DNA of 64,000 nt from Sporosarcina sp. FSL W7-1349 (GCF_038003045.1 NZ_JBBOOK010000001.1:2046001-2110000), one strand, 5' to 3'. Counted from the stretch's first letter, positions 35,010-44,154 are shown. Numbers and translations: made by a program. The notes: generated by a model from the sequence alone, not told the origin.

Positions 35010-35528
35010 ATGAGTGATATTTCAGACCGGTATATACTATTAGGGCAGAAAATCAAAGAACGGCGAAAAGAACTGAAACTGACGATGACCGAGCTGGCAA
35101 ACCGAACGGACTTGTCCCAAAGCGCCATCTCAATGATAGAAAATGGACTGCGCCAATCAACACTGCCAACCCTAAATCGGATTTCAGAAGTGCTCGGATA
35201 TGACTTTTCGCAAATCTTAGTATCGAATGATCCCGTTACCTTGGATAACAAACAAGAGATGCCCTCACAAAACGGGAATCCCGAACTGACAATCAAAGCA
35301 CTGCAGTTCAACTTCACTATGCAATTAATACGCAACGAACCAGTGTTGCCCGATCATGACTTAAACGAACTAATCACAGCCACCGTACTAGAAGAAGTAC
35401 AATCCATCCTAAACGATGAACAAGCACGGAAACGACTAGAACAACGCCTTTCCAACGAAATCAAAGAAGAAGTAGAACGCAAAAAACGCAAGCTAGATCA
35501 GACGCTGAGCATATTGGATATGTTGTAA
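35010..35528 (+). CDS. XRE-family helix-turn-helix regulator
   Basis: 172 aa. AGGAGG lies 7 nt before the ATG. HTH_3 domain at about 12-66: GQKIKERRKELKLTMTELA then LSQSAISMIENGLRQST and LNRISEVLGYD. The rest is helical and charged, ending in a long basic/acidic coiled segment (EEVERKKRKLDQTLSIL), likely for dimerisation. Divergent from the TerY-P-like operon; the simplest model is a repressor or activator of that operon and of itself. No peptidase or receptor domain. Confidence 0.82.
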   Translation: MSDISDRYILLGQKIKERRKELKLTMTELANRTDLSQSAISMIENGLRQSTLPTLNRISEVLGYDFSQILVSNDPVTLDNKQEMPSQNGNPELTIKALQFNFTMQLIRNEPVLPDHDLNELITATVLEEVQSILNDEQARKRLEQRLSNEIKEEVERKKRKLDQTLSILDML

Positions 35529-35531
35529 AGG

Positions 35532-35551
35532 TGACAGTCCCCTTTGCAATT
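35532..35551. repeat. Short dispersed repeat, copy 2 (TGACWGTCCCCTTTRCAATT)
   Basis: Matches 13725-13744 at 18 of 20 positions. Begins 4 nt after the XRE stop codon. Confidence 0.55.
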
Positions 35552-35674
35552 TGTACTTTATTACAGTAAGTGATAAACGGTATCGCTATATAGTCTACTA
35601 TTCTTCTAACAGGACTATTATACTTGTATATGGAGTATTATCATAGATGAAACGTGACCAATGTGGCATGAAAA

Positions 35675-35709
35675 AACTACCTTTTCCAAGTGACTCGGAT
35701 GAGGTAGTT
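35675..35709 (-). terminator. Second hairpin downstream of the diguanylate cyclase gene
   Basis: AACTACCT (35675-35682) pairs with AGGTAGTT (35702-35709); on the minus strand followed by TTTTC. Could also end the XRE transcript, but the T run is on the minus strand. Confidence 0.55.
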
Positions 35710-35731
35710 GGAGAGGCTAATAAGACTAAAT

Positions 35732-35778
35732 AAACACCTCACGCATCGCCTCGGAGATCGACGATGTGTGCGGTGTTT
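35732..35778 (-). terminator. Terminator-like hairpin after the diguanylate cyclase gene
   Basis: AAACACC then CACGCATCG pair with CGATGTGTG (one G-T) then GGTGTTT; followed by ATTTAG on the minus strand. 46 nt after the stop at 35824. Confidence 0.6.
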
Positions 35779-35823
35779 ACTTGTTTCGAAGACTTTAAAG
35801 TCATTCGTGCTTCTTTGCCAAAA

Positions 35824-36888
35824 CTATGAATAACTAATCCGATCCCTTCCCTGTTCTTTCGCTTGATATAACTGCTTGTCCGCGAGGTGGATGGCCTCTT
35901 GCAAGGATGAGCCGGACACGATCCGAGCCAATCCAATGGAAACGAAAACTGACAAGGACTGCTTTTCATTGATTGGAACCGGTGTCGTTCGGATGGCGTT
36001 CCGAATGTCTTCCATTACACGAATCGCATGCTCCTGACGATCCGCCCGCATATATATTATAAATTCCTCTCCCCCATACCGCGCGACAATCAAGTCTTCA
36101 CTTTCAAACCGTTCGAAGATGGAGGAAACCGCGATGAGCGCTTGATCGCCGGCCAGATGACCGTAACTATCATTCAAGTTCTTGAAATGATCGATGTCCA
36201 CCATGGCGATATAGTGTTCAGTTTGGTCGTCCTGCATCCTTTCTTCCACCAGCCCGATAAATGACTGCTTGTTCAACAGTTTCGTCAATGAATCATGCGA
36301 TGCTAGAAAGACCAGTTCGTCCCGCAGCGCTTCCTTCTTATACTCCAGTTGAATAAATGCATAATAGACAAATGTCGCACCCAAAAAGGAGAGATACCGC
36401 AACGGGGAAATTTCTTTGAGAATGTCTACGCCATTCGGCACAATCCAAACAATCGGAACATCGGAGACGAACCAGCAAATGGAGACAATCAAGGCACTTT
36501 CCAGTATTGAAACCCGTTTTTTCCTAAACGCCAAATAAAGTAAAGTGAGTAGAGTCGGTAGCGCCATTCCATAAAGTACACCCGGCACTGCACCCAGCCC
36601 CCCCATGCCTAACCGCCATGCAGAGGAGATGACAAGAACGGGAAGGGTGATTTTCCATCCCCGGAATATGGCCAGCAATAAAAGTGGAATCAAGCGGAGA
36701 TCCACCTGGTAATTCGCATCAAAGCGGATCGGCAAATAAAACATCGCAATGACTACGGTTGAAAACAGGAGCACAATACTACAATTCAAAGTAACTTTTG
36801 TGAAACGGCCCCGATAGTTCATGAGGGTACTCATCAAGAGATGCCCCAGCAAAATGATGGCCAAATTAGATAAGATTGATTGAACCAT
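35824..36888 (-). CDS. Membrane-bound diguanylate cyclase (GGDEF domain)
   Basis: 354 aa. Residues 1-185 contain about six membrane spans of the 5TMR-LYT kind (SILSNLAIILLGHLLMS; LIPLLLLAIFRGW; ALPTLLTLLYLAF), a fold seen in receptor histidine kinases and cyclases. GGDEF domain at about 195-354: LTKLLNKQSF, MVDIDHFKNLNDSYGH, active-site RYGGEEF (GGEEF form), VSIGLA. The RxxD inhibitory site is absent before GGEEF (EDLIVARYGGEEF), so feedback inhibition may be weak. Makes c-di-GMP, controlling motility or surface life. AAGGAGG upstream. Monocistronic. Confidence 0.9.
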   Translation of the reverse strand: MVQSILSNLAIILLGHLLMSTLMNYRGRFTKVTLNCSIVLLFSTVVIAMFYLPIRFDANYQVDLRLIPLLLLAIFRGWKITLPVLVISSAWRLGMGGLGAVPGVLYGMALPTLLTLLYLAFRKKRVSILESALIVSICWFVSDVPIVWIVPNGVDILKEISPLRYLSFLGATFVYYAFIQLEYKKEALRDELVFLASHDSLTKLLNKQSFIGLVEERMQDDQTEHYIAMVDIDHFKNLNDSYGHLAGDQALIAVSSIFERFESEDLIVARYGGEEFIIYMRADRQEHAIRVMEDIRNAIRTTPVPINEKQSLSVFVSIGLARIVSGSSLQEAIHLADKQLYQAKEQGRDRISYS

Positions 36889-37023
36889 GCAAAGGCCTCC
36901 TTGACTGATGAATTAATCTATCCACAACCTAGTTATTCCCATTGTATATCAAAGACCGTGCTCACCATATTACTTTGTTTATATATTGTAAGTCGTTTGA
37001 CGGCTATCTTTGACTAGCTTTGA

Positions 37024-37052
37024 TTGACAATACTATATTAAACATATATAGA
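37024..37052 (+). promoter_or_regulatory. Orphan plus-strand promoter candidate
   Basis: Perfect TTGACA (37024-37029), 17-bp spacer, TATAGA (37047-37052). No plus-strand gene follows; the next genes are on the minus strand. The transcript would run into the hairpin at 37115-37143, about 85 nt long. May be chance in AT-rich DNA. Confidence 0.35.
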
Positions 37053-37114
37053 ATTAAATCCAAGTATAGCAGCGCCTGGTAATTATTGCATCTAAAGTCA
37101 TATTAGAAGAGCAA

Positions 37115-37143
37115 AAAGCTCTACAGAGAATCTGCAGAGCTTT
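37115..37143 (-). terminator. Terminator of the deacetylase/ABC/SDR operon
   Basis: Stem AAAGCTCT plus GCAGA paired with TCTGT plus AGAGCTTT (one G-T), 3-nt loop, TTTTTG tail on the minus strand. 85 nt after the stop at 37228. Confidence 0.8.
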
Positions 37144-37227
37144 GCCACTATAGAACTTGTACGCACAACTTTTCCATTTAAGATGAAATCAAAATCATAC
37201 GGAAAAACATGACTGACTTGTTAAAAA

Positions 37228-38004
37228 TTAACCCTCTGCTTTCTCCCATACGGATTGGCCGGCAGATACGCCTCCGTCTAGGACAAATTCTGATCCTGTA
37301 ATATATGATGATTCGGCGGAGGCCAAGTATAGTACCAGATTGGCAACTTCGATTGGATCTCCTAATCGCTTAAGTGGAACGGTGACGGCTTGGTCTTCGG
37401 GTTGTTTGTTCGCTACTCGGGCTCCATATTCAATCATTTGGGTCCGAATATAGCCGGGATGAATGGAATTCACCCGAACAAATGGAGCAAATTCCATTGC
37501 AGCATCTTTGGTCATAATCCGCACCGCCCCTTTACTTGCTCCATACGCGGCCATCCCGGACACCCCGAATAACCCGGCGTTCGAGGAAGCATTGATCACG
37601 GAACCGCCTTTGTTTCGGATCATATGCGGAACGATGTGTTTCATTCCCAAAAAGGCACCCGTAACATTAATGCTCATCATTTGATTCCATTCTTCCAGCG
37701 TTGTTTCGGCAATGGGCTTGATAAAAAAGATTCCCGCATTGTTAAAGAGAATATCAATTTTCCCAAAATGTCCGATCGCTTCCTCGGCAACTTGCATCCA
37801 ATCCTGTTCATTTCTGACGTCATGTTGAACAAAAATCGCTGTCCCGCCATGTTGACGAATTTCCTCCACCGTTTGTAAGCCACTTTCTTTCTCAATATCC
37901 GTCACAACGACAGAGGCCCCTTCTTTCGCAAATTGCAAGGCTGTCGTTTTTCCGATTCCTGTACCGCCGCCTGTAATCAGAGCTACTTTATTTTCAAGTC
38001 TCAT
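37228..38004 (-). CDS. SDR oxidoreductase (last gene of the ribose-type ABC operon)
   Basis: 258 aa from ATG at 38002-38004 (GGGGGAG upstream); a longer frame to 38037 overlaps the upstream gene and lacks a site. TGGGTGIGKTTA cofactor motif, FNNAG, INASSNAG (catalytic Ser), AYGASKG (YxxxK), HPGYIRTQM. 17 bp after a second SDR of similar layout (both share MIxxxG and YASDE/YLASAE ends), suggesting a two-step oxidation of the imported sugar- or ureide-like solute. Confidence 0.88.
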   Translation of the reverse strand: MRLENKVALITGGGTGIGKTTALQFAKEGASVVVTDIEKESGLQTVEEIRQHGGTAIFVQHDVRNEQDWMQVAEEAIGHFGKIDILFNNAGIFFIKPIAETTLEEWNQMMSINVTGAFLGMKHIVPHMIRNKGGSVINASSNAGLFGVSGMAAYGASKGAVRIMTKDAAMEFAPFVRVNSIHPGYIRTQMIEYGARVANKQPEDQAVTVPLKRLGDPIEVANLVLYLASAESSYITGSEFVLDGGVSAGQSVWEKAEG

Positions 38005-38021
38005 CGGACATCTCCCCCTCA

Positions 38022-38774
38022 TTACGTCGCAATCCATCCACCATCAATGACAATTTCAGAACCCGTTATGAAAGATGACTCATCAGAGGCTAAAAATAAT
38101 GCTCCATATGCCACATCTTCCGGTTTTCCTAGCCGTGGCCAAGGTGTGACTTCTTTCATCCACTTGACAATGTCCGGGTCTGTAAACAAATCCGCAGTCA
38201 TGGCCGTTTCAATCATTCCCGGATGGATTGAATTCACGCGAATATAATCTTCCGCAAAATCCATGGCAGCTGTCTTAGTTAACGTTCGCACAGCTCCTTT
38301 GGAAGCATGGTAGGCGGCATAGCCTTTCACACCAATGATTCCATACACGGAAGATATATTAATGATAGAGCCTCCTCCCGCTTTTCGGATTTCAGGTGCT
38401 GTATATTTCATCCCAAGGAATACGCTACGAGAATTAATTGCTTGTACTCTTTCCCAACCTTCCAGCGTTTCCTCCTCGACATTTAATCTTGAAGGGATTC
38501 CTGCATTATTTACCAGGATGTCAACCTTTCCGAACGTCTCCACTGCCGTTTGCACAACTCTTTTCCAATCCTCTTCTATGGAAACATCATGAACGAGAGC
38601 AATCGCTGTGCCTCCAGCATGGTTGATTTGAGAAGCCACTTCCTTCACTTCATCTTCTAAGATATCTGTTATAACAACATGGGCTCCTTCTTCGGCAAAA
38701 ATCTTAGCTTCCGCGACGCCTTGTCCTCTCGCCGCTCCCGTAATAATTGCCACTCGGCCTTCTATACGTTTCAT
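38022..38774 (-). CDS. SDR oxidoreductase
   Basis: 250 aa. TGAARGQGVAEA cofactor motif, VNNAG, NISSVYG with catalytic Ser, AYHASKG (YxxxK), HPGMIETAM. The cofactor loop ends in VITDILEDE, where the Asp favours NAD+ over NADP+. Similar to the next gene. 14 bp after the ABC permease gene. Confidence 0.88.
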   Translation of the reverse strand: MKRIEGRVAIITGAARGQGVAEAKIFAEEGAHVVITDILEDEVKEVASQINHAGGTAIALVHDVSIEEDWKRVVQTAVETFGKVDILVNNAGIPSRLNVEEETLEGWERVQAINSRSVFLGMKYTAPEIRKAGGGSIINISSVYGIIGVKGYAAYHASKGAVRTLTKTAAMDFAEDYIRVNSIHPGMIETAMTADLFTDPDIVKWMKEVTPWPRLGKPEDVAYGALFLASDESSFITGSEIVIDGGWIAT

Positions 38775-38788
38775 ATGACCTCTCCTTT

Positions 38789-39778
38789 CTATTTATTTAC
38801 TTTTGAACGGGCATAGAAATCGAACATTACAGCGCCGATGACAATAATCCCTTTAAATACGGACTGCCAATAGGGACTCAGTGAGAGGCTATCGAAGACA
38901 TTGGATATCATGATAAGGATTGCGCCACCAATTGCTGTTCTCCAAATGGCACCTTGCCCCCCACTCAACGAAGTCCCCCCGATTACGACTGCCGCAATAA
39001 CGTCAAGTACAATTAAATCACCGATGTTTGCCTGTCCTTGTCCTAGTCTTGATGCAATGATTAAACCACTGATTGAGGCACAGAGACCACATAGCATATA
39101 TGCACTAGAAGTGATCCAGTTTACCCGTAACCCGGATAATCGACTTGCCTCTTGATTGCCTCCTACTGAATAAATGGATTTGCCATACGTCGTAAATGAC
39201 AAAATGACAGAGAAAAGAATGTAACCGATAAACAGAAAGATAACCGAAATGGGAACATTTCCAAGATACCCAGATCCCAGCCAACGAAAATTATCCTTTT
39301 CAACGAAAAACGGCTGCGCGTTGGAATAAATTAAAGCAAATCCCGTGAAAATGGAGCCTGTTCCTAACGTCGCGACAAAAGGAGGAACTTTAAATTTTGT
39401 TACCAATAACCCGTTTAGCAATCCCGCACCGATTCCAATGCTCATCGTTATGACGACTGCTAAAGGAATGGTCAGGCTATCCGCTAAACTTGCAACGACG
39501 ACTGCACTAAGCGCGTAAATTCCGCCAATCGACATATCAAGACCGCCCGTAATAATGACAAAGGTCATGCCAATACTCATCATGCCGATAATGGATAATT
39601 GACTCATCATATTCAATATGTTTTCAGAACGAAGAAAGCCCGGATATAGAATACTTGCTATAACTACAAGAAATACAAATGCTGCAAGTACCCCATATTT
39701 AAAGAACAAATTACTGATATTCTGTCCGCCGCTTAATGGGAATTTTTTTGTACCAAGACCGGTTTCCAAATTATTCAT
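38789..39778 (-). CDS. Ribose-type sugar ABC transporter permease (RbsC-like)
   Basis: 329 aa, about ten membrane spans. Hallmarks of BPD_transp_2: ENILNMMSQLSIIGMMSIGMT (in part), GGLDMSIGGIYALS, PPFVATLGT and GGTSLSGGQGAIWRT near 270. Overlaps the ATPase gene by 4 bp (ATGA). Forms the membrane channel for the binding protein at 41344-42366. Substrate may be a sugar or a nucleoside/ureide-like molecule. Confidence 0.9.
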   Translation of the reverse strand: MNNLETGLGTKKFPLSGGQNISNLFFKYGVLAAFVFLVVIASILYPGFLRSENILNMMSQLSIIGMMSIGMTFVIITGGLDMSIGGIYALSAVVVASLADSLTIPLAVVITMSIGIGAGLLNGLLVTKFKVPPFVATLGTGSIFTGFALIYSNAQPFFVEKDNFRWLGSGYLGNVPISVIFLFIGYILFSVILSFTTYGKSIYSVGGNQEASRLSGLRVNWITSSAYMLCGLCASISGLIIASRLGQGQANIGDLIVLDVIAAVVIGGTSLSGGQGAIWRTAIGGAILIMISNVFDSLSLSPYWQSVFKGIIVIGAVMFDFYARSKVNK

Positions 39779-41322
39779 ACGGAACCTCCTTTGAATGTGG
39801 ATTGGAGAATATTTGCTACACTAATCTCCTCTTTTTCAGTTAGTTCCCCGACGAGTCGACCTTTGGACAATACATAAACCCGGTCACTAACAGCTGCGAC
39901 TTCCTCCAGTTCGGAAGAAATCACAATAATACTCATGCCTTCACTCGCTAATTGCTTTAAGATTTTCAGCACTTCAATTTTGACTCCCAGATCAATTCCC
40001 CGCGTCGGTTCATCTATAATTAATACTTTCGGTTTAATACTCGTTACTTTTGCTAACAGTACTTTCTGTTGATTTCCTCCCGATAGATTGCGGCACAGCG
40101 TATCAATAGGTCGATTCAGTCCGAAACGGCTGGCCAGTTCCGAAGCTTTTCGATTAGCGGATTTGGCATGGTACAGCCCCCACTTGCGGACACTTTTAAA
40201 ATTAACGATATTAATATTCACTTCACAGGATTGGTCCAATACGAGACCTTGCTGCTTGCGATCCTCAGGAGCTAGGACAATTCCTTGATTCATAGAATGT
40301 CTGGGAGAATTAGGCCATTTCACTTTTTCGCCATGCATCCAGAGTTCTCCAATAGAAGCCCGCTCCAATCCAGCCAAAGCTCGGGCTAATGTACTTCTTC
40401 CCGATCCGACCAAGCCGCCGATTCCTACAATTTCACCTTCCCTGATTGAAATATCAACATTCTCAATCGCTCCCTTGACAGTCACGCCAATTGCACGCAA
40501 AACTTCCGGGCCTCGTATAGTCGAGTGGGGAAAAGATTCCTGAATGACCTCCGATAAATCATTTCCAATCTCTTCTCCTAGCATTTCAGCGACCAATAAG
40601 TCTTTATTCCAATAATCTCTCGGTTCCGTTCTCACCTTTTCACCATTTCGTAAAATGGATATCTGATCACTGATTTCCAGTATCTCGTCCAAATGATGAC
40701 TAACGTAAATTATCGTGATTCCTCGGACGCGAAGAGACTTGATAGTCTTCAGCAAAGACTTTCTTTCTGGTGGAGCAAGGGATGCGGTCGGCTCATCCAA
40801 TATGAGTATATTTGCGTTGCATTGCAGACCGCGCATAATTTCAATCATTTGTTGATCGGCAATCGAGAGGTTTCCTGCGGATTGCGTCATCGATATGTTG
40901 ACGTCTAATATGTCACATAACTCTTTAAATCGAGCTTTCATCTTAGTGGAGGATAAAAAACCTTTTTTACTCTCCAACTGCCCTAAAAATACGTTATCCA
41001 CAGCCGTCAGTTCCGGAATAATCGTGAGTTCCTGATAGATCGTGGCTACGCCCAACTTCCTGGAAGAACGCGGATCCCCATAATTCAGCTCTTCACCAAA
41101 AACATGGATACTCCCCTCGGAAGGGGCAATCCGGCCGGATAAAAGGCCTAGCAAAGTAGATTTCCCGGATCCGTTTTGCCCGACGAGAGAATGAATTTCT
41201 CCTTCTGCTATCGCAAGATCAATATTTGAATTTGCATAGAAGTTTCCATATTTCTTTCCCAAACCAGTGATTTTGACTGCTTCCCGTTGGAGGGTATCGT
41301 TACGTTCTAGGACTGCTTTCAT
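39775..41322 (-). CDS. Ribose-type ABC transporter ATP-binding protein, two nucleotide domains (RbsA-like)
   Basis: 515 aa with tandem ATPase domains. First: Walker A GQNGSGKST near 52, signature variant NLSIADQQM, Walker B ILILDEPTASL. Second: GGLVGSGRSTLARAL near 300 (degenerate Walker A), signature LSGGNQQK near 415, Walker B VLIIDEPTRGID. The degenerate second P-loop is usual in the family. Lies between binding-protein and permease genes. Confidence 0.92.
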   Translation of the reverse strand: MKAVLERNDTLQREAVKITGLGKKYGNFYANSNIDLAIAEGEIHSLVGQNGSGKSTLLGLLSGRIAPSEGSIHVFGEELNYGDPRSSRKLGVATIYQELTIIPELTAVDNVFLGQLESKKGFLSSTKMKARFKELCDILDVNISMTQSAGNLSIADQQMIEIMRGLQCNANILILDEPTASLAPPERKSLLKTIKSLRVRGITIIYVSHHLDEILEISDQISILRNGEKVRTEPRDYWNKDLLVAEMLGEEIGNDLSEVIQESFPHSTIRGPEVLRAIGVTVKGAIENVDISIREGEIVGIGGLVGSGRSTLARALAGLERASIGELWMHGEKVKWPNSPRHSMNQGIVLAPEDRKQQGLVLDQSCEVNINIVNFKSVRKWGLYHAKSANRKASELASRFGLNRPIDTLCRNLSGGNQQKVLLAKVTSIKPKVLIIDEPTRGIDLGVKIEVLKILKQLASEGMSIIVISSELEEVAAVSDRVYVLSKGRLVGELTEKEEISVANILQSTFKGGSV

Positions 41323-41343
41323 CCCTACTTCACCTCCAAAATA

Positions 41344-42366
41344 TTAGTACTCTGGTAAACCTTTATCTTTGAACTCCTGGATGTTATCCAAGTTCACATA
41401 AGGAGAGCCAGGCAAAATCTCTTCTTTCGTCAAATCATAAAACTCAGGAACTTCCTGTCCTTCCCAATGATTTCGAAGCGCTTCAAGTCCGCGTTGGATC
41501 TCTTCTTTTGGTAGCATAATGACGGTTTGTTGAATGTCGCCTTTTTCCACCGCGTTAAACGCCCATTTATCTCCGCCAAAGTCATAAATCTTTACACTAT
41601 CTCTTTTAGCGGCTTTCTTCGCTTCTACTACACCAGATGTCATTCCTGAATAATTTGAGAAAATGACATCTAAATCAGAGTTCGATTGGAGAACGTTTTG
41701 TGCGACTTGGAATGCTTCATTTGCTGTATAGTCTGTGGAAAACGGACCAATGAGCTCCCAATTTGTGTTCTTCGGCATTTCGATATCTAAGGCAGCCTTC
41801 ATATTTAAATAAGGCGTTCCAGTGGCAGGCCCACCAATTACCGCAATTTTTCCGCCGTCTGGATTATCTTCAAAAATTTGATGCAAGATGTCTTGATATA
41901 CATTGATACCTTGTCCGCCAACGAATGTTAATGTTCCTTCTGCAGCGCTGTCCTGCTCACCACACAGTTCAATATTGATAGCAGATACAGCGATTCCTTT
42001 TTTCACTGCGTCTTCCGTAATCACTTTACAAATTTGATTGCCGTCCACTGCTTCAACAACGAAACCGTCATATTTATTTTGAGCAATCGCATTTTGCACT
42101 TGGTTCAACTGTGCAAGTGGGTCAAACTTTCCATCGTAAACATCAAGTTTCCAGCCAAATTCCTCCGCCACTTTTTCTGCATGCTCAATACCAGTTTGCA
42201 AATAGTTATTACTAGCTCCCGCCGAAAAGAATGCGACTCGCTTTGCTGTATCAGAAGTTGCCACATTGTTGGTTGCCTCCGCTTTATTAGATGACTCATT
42301 CGAATTCCCACAAGCGGCTAACAGGAAAATGAATGCTACTGTAAGTAAAGCCTTTAATTTTTTCAT
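41344..42366 (-). CDS. Ribose-type ABC transporter substrate-binding lipoprotein
   Basis: 340 aa from ATG at 42364-42366 with GGGGGAGGG upstream; a long frame to 42552 runs into the nitrilase gene and is not used. Lipobox FLLAAC (Cys19), then an Asn/Ser/Glu linker. Periplasmic-binding fold type 4: VAFFSAGASNNYLQTGIEHA, DGFVVEAVDGNQICKVI, GGPATGTPYLNMKAAL, IFSNYSGMTSGVVEA. The ligand site (Asp/Asn/Arg pattern) could suit a sugar or ureide. Captures the solute that the NodB and nitrilase enzymes encoded upstream may process. Confidence 0.88.
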   Translation of the reverse strand: MKKLKALLTVAFIFLLAACGNSNESSNKAEATNNVATSDTAKRVAFFSAGASNNYLQTGIEHAEKVAEEFGWKLDVYDGKFDPLAQLNQVQNAIAQNKYDGFVVEAVDGNQICKVITEDAVKKGIAVSAINIELCGEQDSAAEGTLTFVGGQGINVYQDILHQIFEDNPDGGKIAVIGGPATGTPYLNMKAALDIEMPKNTNWELIGPFSTDYTANEAFQVAQNVLQSNSDLDVIFSNYSGMTSGVVEAKKAAKRDSVKIYDFGGDKWAFNAVEKGDIQQTVIMLPKEEIQRGLEALRNHWEGQEVPEFYDLTKEEILPGSPYVNLDNIQEFKDKGLPEY

Positions 42367-42385
42367 AATGACCCTCCCCCAATTT

Positions 42386-43261
42386 TTATTGAACCGTGTA
42401 CGGTTCGTATTTCGAATACATTTCTTTTCTTCTTTTCCGATCAAAATGCGTCGTAGCCGCACCTGTTTTGCGATTTTCATGGAGCTCATCCAAGTCAACA
42501 ATGCCTGTAATGACCATATTTTTGTTCGTCTCTGCTTCGGCAATAACACCATTTGCCGGCCAAGGGCTATCGCATGGACTTAAAATAGAGGCTCTTCCGT
42601 ACCCTTCACTAATTGGTGCCCCCGGATTTCCTACCGTTGGACAATGAACAAAGTACACTTGGTTTTCAATACTTCTTGCTTGTGCACAGTGACGGACTCG
42701 CCAAAATCCGTGCTCTGTGAAGGTATAAGAAGGGCAGAAAATAATTTCCGCTCCCTTTTCGGCTAATATGTGGGAAACCTCTGGAATTTCAGATTCATAA
42801 CATATTGCCAACCCAATTTTGGCAGGCCCAATCTCATAGACCTCCAACTCATCTCCTTCTTGCGTTTTCCAATTGCCTTCTGCGGGGAATATATGGGTTT
42901 TTTTATGTTCGACATACGTGCCGTCTGAACTGAAAATATAGCCAATGTTAAAGTATTGTTCGCCTCGCTTTTCTAGATGAGATCCCGCAATAATTGTTTG
43001 GCTTCTCTCCTTAGCCAACCGGCTAAACAGATTTCGATATTCTGCTGAAAATTGATCAAGACGAATGGTTTCTGTGACATCTGTTTGATCAAAATCGGAA
43101 AAAGTGGTCAATAATCCGATTGTAAATAGCTCCGGAAAGATGACGTAATCCGCGTCCACAGGAACATCCTGCAATAGCACGCTCACTTGTTCTTCAAACT
43201 CTTGAAAACTATTGATTTTTTCTACACGGAATTGACAAGCTGAAATGGTAACGTTTTTCAA
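42386..43261 (-). CDS. Carbon-nitrogen hydrolase (nitrilase superfamily, N-carbamoyl-type candidate)
   Basis: 291 aa. Catalytic triad of the superfamily: Glu in VIFPELFTIG (about 45), Lys in EHKKTHIFPAEG (about 123), Cys in LAICYESEIPEV (about 158). The tail carries HFDRKRRKEMYSKY. Cytoplasmic amidase acting on a linear amide or N-carbamoyl group. Second gene of the operon, 35 bp after the NodB-like gene, just before the ABC genes. With a cyclic-amide opener upstream it would fit a two-step ureide route (inference). Confidence 0.85.
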   Translation of the reverse strand: MKNVTISACQFRVEKINSFQEFEEQVSVLLQDVPVDADYVIFPELFTIGLLTTFSDFDQTDVTETIRLDQFSAEYRNLFSRLAKERSQTIIAGSHLEKRGEQYFNIGYIFSSDGTYVEHKKTHIFPAEGNWKTQEGDELEVYEIGPAKIGLAICYESEIPEVSHILAEKGAEIIFCPSYTFTEHGFWRVRHCAQARSIENQVYFVHCPTVGNPGAPISEGYGRASILSPCDSPWPANGVIAEAETNKNMVITGIVDLDELHENRKTGAATTHFDRKRRKEMYSKYEPYTVQ

Positions 43262-43296
43262 TCGATTTCCTCTCCTTTAGGTGTATTCTCGTATTA

Positions 43297-44154
43297 TTAC
43301 TTTGCATTATTTTCTTCATAGGCATCATAAATCGAACCAAGGCTGGTAAACCAAGCCCCCTTGGAATCCATGTACTGAATCAACTTCTCCAACATTTGAA
43401 TATTGTGAGCACGTCCAATTGTTTGTGGATGTACCGTTAAAATAAAGCAAGCCCCTTCCTCATAATCGACTGCATAATCAAAGATGGATTTCCATCTTCC
43501 GAATACTTCCTCGGTAGAGCGCATTCCTTCTGCACCGCCGATGACATACTCCTGCGTCGGAAAATCATCAAGGAACCAAGAAACCGGAATTTCTATAATT
43601 TCACTAGGAGGCCCAAAAATATTTGCCTTGTCAAAATTCACTTCAACCGGACGAGGACGGTACGGGTATAAATCATTGCCCATTAAGCTGCTGTCATAGC
43701 TAAATCCGTATTTCTCCAAAATGCTTAACGTGTTTGGGCTATAATCCCATGCCGGAGAGCGATACCCCCTTGGTTTCACCCCGATTCGTTGAAGCGCTTC
43801 CAAGCCTTTCCGCATAATGGCTTCCTCTTCTTCAAACGTTAAATTTGTTGGATCTTCATGGACATAGCCATGATGCACCACTTCATGACCCAGCTCTACA
43901 ATCTCTTTACAAACATCGGTGTGCGTATCAACGGTATGGCCCGGAATACAAAAAGTGGTCGTAATATCGTACTTCTTAAAAAGATTCAACACACGTCTAA
44001 CTCCAACTTCCGCTCCGAATTCGCCACGAGCTAAGTAGGATGGTGAGGTTTTACCAAAAGTCCCCATCCAAACCGAAGCTGCATCAAAATCGACTCCTAT
44101 ATTCACCGCAACACTTTTTCCTTTAGGAAGTTTAACTTTTCCTGTAATCTGCAT
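43297..44154 (-). CDS. NodB-fold deacetylase, PuuE-like (allantoinase/cyclic ureide hydrolase candidate)
   Basis: 285 aa, first gene of the operon; GGAGGG precedes the ATG. No signal peptide, unlike cell-wall deacetylases, so cytoplasmic. NodB motifs: VNIGVDFDAASV (metal Asp), VVHHGYVHEDP (HxxxH), YRSPAWDYS (RSPAW), ILTVHPQTIGR (late His). The soluble form with VDFD and SPAW is the pattern of PuuE-type enzymes, which hydrolyse cyclic amides such as allantoin. Followed by a nitrilase, ribose-type ABC transporter and two SDRs. Confidence 0.8.
   Translation of the reverse strand: MQITGKVKLPKGKSVAVNIGVDFDAASVWMGTFGKTSPSYLARGEFGAEVGVRRVLNLFKKYDITTTFCIPGHTVDTHTDVCKEIVELGHEVVHHGYVHEDPTNLTFEEEEAIMRKGLEALQRIGVKPRGYRSPAWDYSPNTLSILEKYGFSYDSSLMGNDLYPYRPRPVEVNFDKANIFGPPSEIIEIPVSWFLDDFPTQEYVIGGAEGMRSTEEVFGRWKSIFDYAVDYEEGACFILTVHPQTIGRAHNIQMLEKLIQYMDSKGAWFTSLGSIYDAYEENNAK

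Noticed and set aside
42367..42552. Longer start for the ribose-type binding protein at 42552
   Set aside because: It would run into the nitrilase gene; the lipoprotein signal and ribosome site are at 42366.
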